From JANLUX01 sp031366005 (GTDB taxonomy: Bacteria > Bacteroidota > Bacteroidia > AKYH767-A > OLB10), in assembly GCA_031366005.1 (NCBI GenBank), contig JANLZB010000084.1, positions 1 to 52,619 of the forward strand: 52,619 nt of DNA. Reading direction: 5' to 3'. The notes under the pieces are model-generated. The model was not told the DNA's origin and did not search any database. It saw nothing but the letters and a program-made list of their open reading frames with translations. The position numbers were made by a program, and so were the translations under genes. The stretch's first letter is position 1, and each line of letters begins with the position of its first letter. Below are positions 34,861 through 43,270 of the stretch, in pieces.

Positions 34861-35031
34861 CAACTTATAGTTGCAGAAATATCAAGTCATCTTCTACCTC
34901 AGACAATAAAGCTTGTTGAATATTTTTTAGCGTCTATTTAAAATGATCCATTATTCAAAGAAGTAAATGAATTGGAATTGTGCAATAAACTCTTTCGAGG
35001 CTGACTGAGAATTAACAAGCAAGTGCTGCAT
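34861..35031. other. Gene debris between the HNH fragment and cyclase tail
   Basis: In the frame of the HNH fragment the reading continues after TAG as QLIVAEISSHLLPQTIKLVE, YFLASI, stop, NDPLFKEVNELELCNKLFRG, stop. The LLPQTIKLVEYFLA part loosely recalls DUF2281-type antitoxin helices, but I cannot support a call. It is most likely decayed coding DNA. Confidence 0.35.
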
Positions 35032-35121
35032 CTAATGTTCTATGTTACATTTTCCACAAAATACATATCAATCTCTCCTTTATTCTTGCCTGTATTTCTT
35101 GCGATGAGTGCATTTAATATT
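35032..35121 (-). pseudogene. Orphan 3' tail of a class III adenylate cyclase gene (copy 3)
   Basis: On the minus strand the sequence runs NIKCTHR, a one-base deletion, then GKNKGEIDMYFVENVT and TAG. This matches the end of the nearby cyclase (FKCIHRGKIQAKN plus the untranslated GEIDMYFVE). It supplies AAA at the codon that is TAA in that gene. No cyclase domain lies upstream; the symporter gene does. Confidence 0.78.
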
Positions 35122-35173
35122 CGAGTTTTAAATCGGAAAAAATTAAGTTTATCAAGTCAATTACATTAATAAA

Positions 35174-36946
35174 TCAATCAAGAATCCGTGTCTTACTCAT
35201 TCCTTTCCTTAACAATAACAAACCAATAACAGCCATACAAAACCAAATAGCTGCTTCCTTCCATTCTTTAAAAATAAATTTACCGGTGCAAAACAAAACT
35301 GAGTATGTCATCAGCACCGCACTGAACCAACAAAGAAACAGCCATTTGAAATTTCTATCTGAATCAGTAAATCCTGTTATTTGTTGTATTGGTTTCCACC
35401 ATCCTCCAGGACGAACTTTTAAATAAAAACGTTTGAGGTGTTCAAAGTCTTCGCGTGGTGTGTTGTATGTTACCAATATCCACGCAAGTGTGGTTACTCC
35501 AACAGTTAAGAAAAAACTATTTGGAAATTCGAGGTGCAGTACAAATTTAGAAACTGCATAAGCGATAAACGGAACTATGGTTGCCGTTATTTCACTCCAT
35601 GCCGTGATGCGCCACCAATACCATCTCAGTATCAATACCAATCCTAATCCTGCGCCACACTCGATGATAAAACTCCAGACTCCAGAGATAGAATGAATCA
35701 ATGTGGTGACATACAAAGCAAGAAACATGATTAACATGGTAGTAATCTTGCTCATTTTTACATAATGCCGTTGCGCTTCGTTCTCACTCGTAAATGCAGA
35801 ACTTGGTTTGAAAAACCTTTTATAAAAATCATTAACAAGATAACTTGTTCCCCAGTTTAATTGTGTAGAGATGGTACTCATATACGCAGCAAGAAATGCA
35901 ACCAGTAACAAACCTTTAAAACCTGTTGGCAAAAATTCTTTCATTGCCATCACATAACCTAACCGCTTATCTGCAAAACCTAAATCAGGATATAATACAA
36001 TGCTGCATAATCCAACAATAATCCATGGCCACGGACGCAGACAATAATGTGCCATCTGAAAAAATAAAGTAGCATACACTGAATGTTTTTCATTCTTCGC
36101 ACTCATGATACGTTGTGCAACATATCCACCACCTCCCGGTTCAGCACCAGGATACCAACTGCTCCACCAGATGCTTAGGTATGCAAGAAAGGAACCAACA
36201 GTAATGGTGAGTGTAGCAGCAATAGTTCCTGCTGATGATTTAGCGCCAAGCGATGGAAAGAAATCCAAACTCCAGGGCGGAAGTTTTTCTTTGAGTCCAT
36301 CAATGCCACCAATTTTATCTGAGTTGACAACAATGATTGCAAGCACAATGCAACCTGTCATTGCAATGATAAATTGTACCATGTCAGTAACTGCAACACC
36401 CCACAATCCGGAAATTGCAGAATAAGCAGCGGTTAAAACCATTGCACCGGCAACGTACCATAACACTTCGCTTTGTGGTATATCAAAAAATACCTGCAGA
36501 ATTGTAATCAACGCAACATTCACCCAGCCAATGATGAGTGTGTTCATAATCAATCCGAGATACACTGCTTTAAATCCACGAAGAAATGCTGCAGGTTTTC
36601 CGCTGTAGCGGAACTCAATAAATTCTACTTCTGTTAAAATTTCTGCACGTCTCCACAAGCGCGCGAAAAAAAATGTTGTTAACATTCCGCCAAACAACAT
36701 GTTCCACCAAAGCCAGTTTCCTGAGATACCGTATTGACCAACCAGCTCATTTACGGCAAGCGGTGTGTCAGCAGCAAACGTGGTTGCCACCATCGAAACA
36801 CCAGCAACAAACCATGGTAGATTTCTTCCTCCAAGAAAAAAATCTGTTAAGCTTTTGCTTGCTTTATCCTTGTAATAAAGTCCGATAACAAGGCTTAATA
36901 ATAAATAAGCTATGATGATAATCCAGTCAATGGGTTGTAGCGTCAT
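35174..36946 (-). CDS. Sodium:solute symporter (SSS family)
   Basis: The start at 36946 gives 590 residues, beginning MTLQPIDWIIIIAYLLLSLV; the longer frame adds a polar, non-membrane lead. About 13-14 membrane helices are visible. Helix 1 carries GLYYKDKASKSLTDFFLGGR, with the FFLGGRxLPWFVAGVSMVAT block typical of SSS transporters with LeuT fold. TPLAVNELVGQYGI and LLLVAFLAAYMSTISTQLNW include the probable Na+ site region (STxxxT-like). The substrate cannot be read from the sequence. Similar Bacteroidota proteins are annotated as general sodium:solute symporters. It is in the inner membrane. Confidence 0.9.
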   Translation of the reverse strand: MTLQPIDWIIIIAYLLLSLVIGLYYKDKASKSLTDFFLGGRNLPWFVAGVSMVATTFAADTPLAVNELVGQYGISGNWLWWNMLFGGMLTTFFFARLWRRAEILTEVEFIEFRYSGKPAAFLRGFKAVYLGLIMNTLIIGWVNVALITILQVFFDIPQSEVLWYVAGAMVLTAAYSAISGLWGVAVTDMVQFIIAMTGCIVLAIIVVNSDKIGGIDGLKEKLPPWSLDFFPSLGAKSSAGTIAATLTITVGSFLAYLSIWWSSWYPGAEPGGGGYVAQRIMSAKNEKHSVYATLFFQMAHYCLRPWPWIIVGLCSIVLYPDLGFADKRLGYVMAMKEFLPTGFKGLLLVAFLAAYMSTISTQLNWGTSYLVNDFYKRFFKPSSAFTSENEAQRHYVKMSKITTMLIMFLALYVTTLIHSISGVWSFIIECGAGLGLVLILRWYWWRITAWSEITATIVPFIAYAVSKFVLHLEFPNSFFLTVGVTTLAWILVTYNTPREDFEHLKRFYLKVRPGGWWKPIQQITGFTDSDRNFKWLFLCWFSAVLMTYSVLFCTGKFIFKEWKEAAIWFCMAVIGLLLLRKGMSKTRILD

Positions 36947-37078
36947 GCAATAATTATGGATTGTTGAATTGTTTTTATTGTTGAATTGATAAAGAAACAA
37001 AAGTGTTTGTTTTTTCTATTTTTACAAAGAAACATTTTGTGATAAAAAAATAGTAATTAACAATTAAAATATGAATGT

Positions 37079-37149
37079 AGAGATGCTGAAACAAGTTCAG
37101 CATGACGATCTCCAGGTATTTGTCATGTTGAACTTATTTCAGCATCTCT
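37079..37149. repeat. Dispersed palindromic element upstream of corA
   Basis: Arms 37079-37106 (AGAGATGCTGAAACAAGTTC...) and 37122-37149 are reverse complements over 28 nt with two mismatches that are G-T in the RNA. The loop is 15 nt. GATGCTGAA...CAGCATGAC elements are a widespread intergenic palindrome in Bacteroidota, by recollection. It lies 34 nt before the corA start. Confidence 0.8.
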
Positions 37150-37183
37150 GAATCTCACACGAATCATACTAAAGCACACTCTT

Positions 37184-38344
37184 TTGGAAGAAAAATTAAG
37201 CATACGAGCCGCAGTTAAGTCAAAAATTCCTTTGTTGAAAGCAAGTGTGCGCAGAAAAAAAAATGTATCACCAGGTTCAAGTCCGGGAATGTTTGTTCCC
37301 ACAACCGATGCGCTAAAACCGAAGATTAAAATTTATTCTTACGATAAAAATATTTTAGAGGAAAAAGAATTAGCAAACGTTAACGAAATAAAAAAACAGT
37401 TGTCTGATCAACCTGAACGCAATCATTGGATAGAGATAAAAGGTTTTGGTGATGGCAAGATGCTGGAAGAAATAAGCTCTGCATTTTCCATTCACCGTTT
37501 GGAAATGGAAGATGTGGTGAACACTTATCAAAGACCAAAGCTGGAGGAGCATGACAATCATTTGTTTATTATTTCACGCATGATCTGTAATTCGCAAGAA
37601 GGAAGAATGTTGAATGAGCAGCTTTCTCTTTTTCTCGGAAATAATTTTGTGCTTACAATGCAGGAACACTATGAAGATTTATTTGATCCTGTACGTAAAC
37701 GGTTGCGTGAAGGAAAAGGCACAATCCGGCAGAAGGGTGCTGATTACATGGCGTACGCATTACTGGATGCAATCGTGGATAATTATTTTCCATTGCTTGA
37801 ATCAATTGGTGATAAGCTTGATGAATTGGAGGATGAATTATTTTCAAAACCCAATCGCGAATCATTACAACGCATTCAGTTAATTAAACGGGAACTCATT
37901 GTTTTTCGCAGAACAATATTTGCGGAGCGTGATAAAGTAAATGACCTTTTAAGAACAAGCACAGAATACATCAGTGATGCAAGTAAAATTTATTTGCGTG
38001 ATACTTACGACCACACCATCCAGGTGATGGATCTTGTGGAAAGTTACAAAGAAATTGTAGCCAGTTTAATGGATATTTATCTGAGCAGTGTAAGCAATCG
38101 TTTAAATCAAATCATGAAAGTGCTTGCAATTATCTCCACCATATTTATTCCGCTTACATTTATTGTAGGAGTGTATGGGATGAATTTCAGCTATACTGAT
38201 CCTGATACCGGAGAAAAATTACCACTTAATATGCCGGAGCTTTATTCGCCTTATGGTTATGTTGGAGTTTGGTTGGTGATGTCGTTGATAGTTGTTATAC
38301 TTCTTATTATTTTTAAGAAAAGAGGGTGGATGGAGAGAGGATGA
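37184..38344 (+). CDS. corA: CorA-family magnesium/cobalt transporter
   Basis: The 386-residue protein is read from a TTG at 37184 (first residues MEEKLSIRAAVKSK). No ATG lies in frame upstream after the palindrome, and the family-typical N-terminal RRKKNVSPGSSPG would be lost with the ATG at residue 36. The long cytoplasmic domain (about 45-315) is mostly helical (LEMEDVVNTYQRPKLEEHDNH). Two C-terminal helices follow, with the ion-selective YGMN motif in VGVYGMNFSYTD (about 330). The tail ends in a basic KKRGWMERG. It works as a pentamer in the inner membrane. A palindrome flanks it on each side. Confidence 0.94.
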   Translation: MEEKLSIRAAVKSKIPLLKASVRRKKNVSPGSSPGMFVPTTDALKPKIKIYSYDKNILEEKELANVNEIKKQLSDQPERNHWIEIKGFGDGKMLEEISSAFSIHRLEMEDVVNTYQRPKLEEHDNHLFIISRMICNSQEGRMLNEQLSLFLGNNFVLTMQEHYEDLFDPVRKRLREGKGTIRQKGADYMAYALLDAIVDNYFPLLESIGDKLDELEDELFSKPNRESLQRIQLIKRELIVFRRTIFAERDKVNDLLRTSTEYISDASKIYLRDTYDHTIQVMDLVESYKEIVASLMDIYLSSVSNRLNQIMKVLAIISTIFIPLTFIVGVYGMNFSYTDPDTGEKLPLNMPELYSPYGYVGVWLVMSLIVVILLIIFKKRGWMERG

Positions 38345-38373
38345 ATGTTGTCTGTCAAAAAAAAATCATGCGG

Positions 38374-38436
38374 GATGCTTCGTACCTCAGCATTACAAAC
38401 TTCTCGCATCTTTGTCATGCTGAGGTACGAAGCATC
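38374..38436. repeat. Dispersed palindromic element between corA and priA
   Basis: Perfect 20-nt arms GATGCTTCGTACCTCAGCAT (38374-38393) and its complement (38417-38436) with a 23-nt loop. It belongs to the GATGCTTCG...CTCAGCATGACA type common in Bacteroidota intergenic DNA. It may act as a terminator for corA. Confidence 0.85.
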
Positions 38437-38477
38437 TTTCTAATCAACAATTTTTTTCACGCATTAATTTTCTGCAA

Positions 38478-40964
38478 GTGCAAACTTTTGTAAACGTTAT
38501 TCTTCCGCTTGCATTGCCTGAGTTTTATACTTACAGTATTGATGATGGCTTAATTGATAGCATAACTCCCGGAGTGCGTGTTGTGGTTCAGTTTGGAAAA
38601 CAAAGAGTTTACACTGCGTTGGTTCATTCTGTTCATCACAATGAGCCGGTGGGTTATGAAATAAAACCAGTTCTCTCAGTAGTGGATGAAGCACCTATTG
38701 TTAATGCACAACAATTAAAGCTATGGCAATGGATGGCGGATTATTATTTATGCACATTGGGCGAAGTGATGGCTGCTGCATTACCATCCGCATTTAAATT
38801 GCAAAGTGAAACGACTATTACATTGCATCCTGATTTTAAGGAAGAAGATGAATCATTACTCAGCGAACGTGAGTATCTGATTGTTTTCGCGTTAAAATCA
38901 AAAAAGAAATTGCGTATCAATGAGCTCACAAAAATTATTTCGTTAAAGCAAGTAATGCCTGTGGTGAAAACCATGCTCGCGAAAAACATCATTGAGATTG
39001 AAGAAGAACTTCTTGAGAAATATAAGCCACGGATTATTACTTATGTTAAGTTAAGCGATGCAATAAATAATGAGGAATCGTTACAACAATTAATGTCGCA
39101 GTTGGAAAAACGTGCAGTGAAGCAACTTGATTTACTGATGCGTTTTCTGCAGCTTTCACAGGAGCATGAGCAAACATCTTTTTCGAGAAGTTATCTTTTG
39201 AAGAAAGCTAACATGACGAGTTCGGTGTTGCAGCAATTGGTAAAGAAAAATGTTTTTGAATTGTTTGATAAAAACATTGACAGGATTGAAGCTGTTGATG
39301 AATCACATTTGTTACAACCTGCTGTATTAAATGCTTTGCAGCAAACTGCTTTCGCAGAAATTAAAACTGCTTTCGCAGAAAATAAAGTTTGTTTGTTGCA
39401 TGGAGTGACTTCATCGGGCAAAACGGAAATTTTTATTCACCTGATAGAACAGCAGGCAAAAATCAACAAACAAGTTTTGTATTTGCTTCCTGAAATTGCA
39501 CTCACCACCCAGATAATTATTCGTTTACAAAAACATTTTGGAAATAAATTGCTGGTGTATCATTCGCGTTTCAATGAACAGGAAAGAGTAGAAGTATGGA
39601 ATAAAGTTTTGGAATTTCAACAACAAAGTGAATTGAATAAAAATTCCTTTCAATTGATTGTTGGTGCGCGTTCAGCGTTGTTTCTCCCGTTCAGCAATTT
39701 AGGTTTAGTGATTGTGGATGAAGAGCATGATACATCATACAAACAGATTGATCCTGCTCCGCGATATCATGCACGTGATACAGCCATTCTATTAGCAACA
39801 CAAAACAATGCAAATGTTATCCTGGCTTCTGCCACTCCTTCACTGGAAAGTTATTACAATGCTATTGCAGAAAAATATAAACTGATAAACCTGAATAAGC
39901 GTCACGCAGATTTACCAATGCCACCAATAAAATTAATTGACATCCGCGAAGCGATGAAACGCAAGCTGATGCATTCACACTTTTCGGATGTGTTGTTTAA
40001 CACAATAAAACAAACACTCGAACAAAAGGAACAGGTTATTTTATTTCAAAACCGCAGAGGGTTTGTACCGGTGTTTGAATGTAAAAACTGTTCGTGGGTT
40101 CCGCATTGTGTTAACTGTGATGTGAGCTTAACATATCATAAACGTGAACAAGTGTTGCGATGTCATTACTGTGGTTATTCCATTCAGCCACCTCGCCAAT
40201 GCGCAGCCTGTGGAAGTACAGATTTGCGAATGAAAGGTTTTGGTACTGAGAAAGTAGAGGAGGAGCTGCAGGTATTTTATCCTGATAAAAAAATTGCACG
40301 CATGGATCATGACAGCACTAAAAGCAAACATGCATATAGAAACCTCATCACTGATTTTCAGCAGGGAGAAATTGATATTCTGGTGGGAACACAAATGGTG
40401 ACGAAAGGTTTGGATTTTGATAATGTAGGTTTGGTTGGAATTTTAAATGCTGATAGCTTATTAAATTATCCGGATTTCAGAGCTTACGAACGCAGCTTTC
40501 AACTAATGGTGCAGGTGAGTGGGAGGGCAGGAAGAAAAAATGATTCAGGTCATGTGCTCATACAAACTTACAACCCTTCTAACCGTGTGTTAGCGCATGT
40601 GCTCGATCATCATTATAAAAATTTTTATAACGAAGAATTAATTGAACGTCATCAATATAATTATCCACCTTATTTCCGGTTAATTGAATTAAGATTGAAA
40701 CACCGCAATGAATACGACCTCGAGAAAATGGCAGATGCATTTACCAGAGAATTAAAAGAAGTTTTCGGCAAACGTGTTTACGGTCCTACACATCCTCCTG
40801 TTGGAAAAGTAAAAAATCAATTCATACGAGTAGTAATGCTGAAGCTGGAAAAGAAATTATCAGCTGACATGGTAAAAAAGAAACTGAATAAAGCACTTGA
40901 TTTTTTTAAAGCATTGCCGGAGAACAGGCAGTTGATTATTCAGGTGGACGTGGATCCGCAATGA
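38478..40964 (+). CDS. priA: Primosomal protein N' (replication restart helicase PriA)
   Basis: The 828-residue protein starts at a GTG (38478). The N-terminal 3'-DNA-binding domain begins QTFVNVILPLALPEFYTYSI. Walker A is GVTSSGKTEIF (about 309-319), the DEEH box is VDEEHDTSYKQ (about 413), and the GRAGR motif VI is present. Four Cys pairs (CKNC, CVNC, CHYC, CAAC, about 535-579) form the two zinc sites. It reloads the replicative helicase at stalled forks. A second, diverged copy of its last 26 codons and stop lies at 42999-43079, beyond the next gene. Confidence 0.97.
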   Translation: MQTFVNVILPLALPEFYTYSIDDGLIDSITPGVRVVVQFGKQRVYTALVHSVHHNEPVGYEIKPVLSVVDEAPIVNAQQLKLWQWMADYYLCTLGEVMAAALPSAFKLQSETTITLHPDFKEEDESLLSEREYLIVFALKSKKKLRINELTKIISLKQVMPVVKTMLAKNIIEIEEELLEKYKPRIITYVKLSDAINNEESLQQLMSQLEKRAVKQLDLLMRFLQLSQEHEQTSFSRSYLLKKANMTSSVLQQLVKKNVFELFDKNIDRIEAVDESHLLQPAVLNALQQTAFAEIKTAFAENKVCLLHGVTSSGKTEIFIHLIEQQAKINKQVLYLLPEIALTTQIIIRLQKHFGNKLLVYHSRFNEQERVEVWNKVLEFQQQSELNKNSFQLIVGARSALFLPFSNLGLVIVDEEHDTSYKQIDPAPRYHARDTAILLATQNNANVILASATPSLESYYNAIAEKYKLINLNKRHADLPMPPIKLIDIREAMKRKLMHSHFSDVLFNTIKQTLEQKEQVILFQNRRGFVPVFECKNCSWVPHCVNCDVSLTYHKREQVLRCHYCGYSIQPPRQCAACGSTDLRMKGFGTEKVEEELQVFYPDKKIARMDHDSTKSKHAYRNLITDFQQGEIDILVGTQMVTKGLDFDNVGLVGILNADSLLNYPDFRAYERSFQLMVQVSGRAGRKNDSGHVLIQTYNPSNRVLAHVLDHHYKNFYNEELIERHQYNYPPYFRLIELRLKHRNEYDLEKMADAFTRELKEVFGKRVYGPTHPPVGKVKNQFIRVVMLKLEKKLSADMVKKKLNKALDFFKALPENRQLIIQVDVDPQ

Positions 40965-41231
40965 TGTGGAATTAAGAATCATTAATGAATAATTAATAAT
41001 GATATCCAATCTGAAGTGTAAGTCTCTACCGTGTTGCAAGTGGAAGTAATACCTGCAAGGGCGATACGGCAAATATAAATTCAGTTCCTTCTGAGGGATT
41101 AGGATTAGTTTTCATTTAACCACTATTAATTGTTCCTGTCATAATTTATTTGTACTTCTGCACAATCATTTCAAACCTTAGCTGCTGAACTTATAATTTA
41201 TAAATAACATTAATCATAAAACTAAAATCTC

Positions 41232-42875
41232 ATGAAAAAAATGAACAGATTAAATCTATTGGGGGCTATAATTTTAGCTGTATGTTTTAGCACCTACAAA
41301 GTAAACGGACAAGCTACCAATACCTTTCCAACCACTGGAAGTGCAGGCATAGGTACTACAACTCCTAATGCCAAATCTATGCTCGATATTGTGAGCACTA
41401 CTAAAGGGGTTTTATTGCCTCGAATGACAAACGCTCAAAAGAACGCCATCCTCACTCCCCCTCAGGGTTTATTGATTTACCAAACTGATGTAACAAAAGG
41501 ATTTTATGTTTACAACGGAACAGCCTGGAGTGCCATTACTGCGTCAGTGGCTGGGCAAGCTAATAAAGCATTAAGCAACCTTGCCGCAGTTGCAATTAAT
41601 CAGAGCCTGACACCCGGAACTACTAATTCAATAGACCTTGGCTCAACAACAAAAACATGGAGAAACTTTTATGCAACCGGCAATGCAGGTTTAGGCACTA
41701 CTACGCCAACAGCCAAGCTTGATGTGCAGGAAGGCACTGCTGCTGCTGATACGCTATCTGCAATTAATGCATCTGTAAATTTTGTTGGCACTAAAGATAT
41801 AGCAGGTATAACTTCTTTTTCTGCTCCTTCTGGCGGCTATGGAATTGGCGTGAGTTCATTTGGCGGTTTTATAGGACTTGACGGTGAAGCACAGATAGCA
41901 GGTGTTTTTGGAGCCGGACAGGGACCTGATACGTTATCTGCAACCGGAACAGTGTATGGTGTTTACGGATCTGCAGATTTAGGTGCCTCTTCAATTGGAG
42001 TTTACGGTGTTGCAAGTAATGGTAATAATCAGTACGGAGTGTATGGTAAGACACTGAACGGAATAAGTGATACCGCAGGAGCAAAAAAATGGGCTGGTTA
42101 TTTTGTGGGTGATATTGCTTATGCACGTGCTTTTACTTTTTCTGACGGCAGGCTTAAATCCAATATTCAACCCATATCACATGCTTTAGAAAATCTTAAA
42201 AAATTACGTACTGCTACTTATGATTTTAAAACAAAAGAATATCCTGAGCTTTCACTTCCCTCCGGTAAACAAATTGGATTTATTGCAGATAACGTAGAAA
42301 GTGTTTTTCCAGAGTTAGTTAAAGATGCTACTTCGGCTCAAATTACTGATAAGAACCGGAATGTGGTGTCTAAATCAGTTTCTTTTAAAGCTGTTAATTA
42401 CACTGGATTGATCCCCGTGGTGGTTGAAGCAATTAATGAGCAACAAAAAAATATGGAGGCAAAAGACGTAATGATTGATCAACAACAGAAACAAATTGAA
42501 AAACAACAACAGCAAATTGATGCTTTAACTAAAGCGATGCTCAATTTTGAAACTGCTTTATCGCAGTGCTGCACTACCAGCAGTTCAAAAACGAGCAAGC
42601 CAGGGGAAATGGATCAGGCACGATTAGAGCAAAATCAACCCAATCCATTTAACACAGCATCTAAAATAAAATTTTATGTTCCATCTGCTTTCCGCTCAGC
42701 ACAACTGATTATAACTGATTTGTCAGGAAAGCAATTACAATCATACCCTATAAACCAGGCAGGTTATGGCGAAGTTACCATTCTGCCAAATCAATTAACA
42801 GCAGGCAGCTATATATATTCATTGATTATTGACGGAGCAAAAATGCAAACCAGGACTATGGAGTTGATAAAATAA
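41232..42875 (+). CDS. Secreted protein with S74 self-processing domain and T9SS sorting domain
   Basis: The 547-residue protein has a signal peptide (MKKMNRLNLLGAIILAVCFS...VNGQ). Residues 30-290 are Gly/Thr/Ala-rich tail-fibre-like repeats (GIGTTTPNAKSMLDI, GLGTTTPTAKLDV). A peptidase S74/endosialidase chaperone domain follows (about 300-400) with S304-D305-G-R307-L-K309 at the usual cleavage site, GFIADNVESVFPELV and YTGLIPVVVEAINEQ. A Gln-rich coiled coil (IDQQQKQIEKQQQQIDAL) comes next, and then a T9SS type A domain (ENxxNPF-like QNQPNPFNTASKI, YIYSLI, MELIK). It probably forms trimers at the cell surface. Confidence 0.88.
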   Translation: MKKMNRLNLLGAIILAVCFSTYKVNGQATNTFPTTGSAGIGTTTPNAKSMLDIVSTTKGVLLPRMTNAQKNAILTPPQGLLIYQTDVTKGFYVYNGTAWSAITASVAGQANKALSNLAAVAINQSLTPGTTNSIDLGSTTKTWRNFYATGNAGLGTTTPTAKLDVQEGTAAADTLSAINASVNFVGTKDIAGITSFSAPSGGYGIGVSSFGGFIGLDGEAQIAGVFGAGQGPDTLSATGTVYGVYGSADLGASSIGVYGVASNGNNQYGVYGKTLNGISDTAGAKKWAGYFVGDIAYARAFTFSDGRLKSNIQPISHALENLKKLRTATYDFKTKEYPELSLPSGKQIGFIADNVESVFPELVKDATSAQITDKNRNVVSKSVSFKAVNYTGLIPVVVEAINEQQKNMEAKDVMIDQQQKQIEKQQQQIDALTKAMLNFETALSQCCTTSSSKTSKPGEMDQARLEQNQPNPFNTASKIKFYVPSAFRSAQLIITDLSGKQLQSYPINQAGYGEVTILPNQLTAGSYIYSLIIDGAKMQTRTMELIK

Positions 42876-42920
42876 GAGCAGGCGCGAACAATCTGTTGTT
42901 GTTTATTTAATTTTGATATT

Positions 42921-42950
42921 AGAGCCGGTAAAAACTTTGCCGGCTCTTTA
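42921..42950 (+). terminator. Terminator after the S74 protein gene
   Basis: The stem AGAGCCGG with CCGGCTCT is extended by four weaker pairs, has a three-base loop and runs into TTT and AT-rich DNA. Confidence 0.8.
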
Positions 42951-42989
42951 AATTAATTCAATCGCTTAATGCTTGAATGAGGAAATAAT

Positions 42990-43079
42990 TTGGACTTGCT
43001 GAATAAAGCGTTTGATTTTTTTAAAGTATTGCCTGAAAATCGTCAGTTGATTATTCAGATGGATGTTGATCCGCAGTAA
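42990..43079 (+). pseudogene. Orphan second copy of the priA 3' end
   Basis: The frame reads LDLLNKAFDFFKVLPENRQL then IIQMDVDPQ and TAA. It matches the end of the intact priA (LNKALDFFKALPENRQL, IIQVDVDPQ, TGA) over 26 codons. Fifteen codons are identical, eight differ synonymously and three are conservative changes (L/F, A/V, V/M). Homology begins at 42999. No start codon or upstream priA sequence is present, so it is a remnant. Confidence 0.9.
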
Positions 43080-43125
43080 TGGAATAGCATAAATAAATAT
43101 CGATAATATGCTGATGGATAGAGGC

Positions 43126-43247
43126 CGCAGATTTCCAGATGGGAACAGATTTTTATGGAAATTAGTAAGATTCTTGTTTTCTTAAACCCTTCACTGAAAT
43201 GTCAATCGTGCTTCAGGTATTAATCTGTTCCCATCTGTAAATCTGCG
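43126..43247. repeat. Inverted repeat of CGCAGATTT...CAGATGGGAACAGATT type
   Basis: Arms 43126-43151 and 43222-43247 are reverse complements over 26 nt with one mismatch, 70 nt apart. The sequence (CAGATGGGAACAGATT) resembles a repeat often seen in Bacteroidota intergenic regions. It lies between the priA remnant and the stop of the 43271-44188 gene, so it could act in termination. Confidence 0.8.
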
Positions 43248-43270
43248 CCATTTAAATAAAGAACTTCTTC

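Noticed and set aside
34861..35031. DUF2281-type antitoxin
   Set aside because: Only a loose match over some 20 residues, with stop codons on both sides; kept as unexplained debris.
40965..41231. Integrase or attachment site between priA and the S74 gene
   Set aside because: The 267-nt spacer has no gene-like frame, and no short perfect repeat shared with the far side was found except the priA tail itself.
41232..42875. Prophage tail-fibre region
   Set aside because: The S74 domain suggested phage, but the protein has a signal peptide and T9SS sorting domain and no other phage gene is near.
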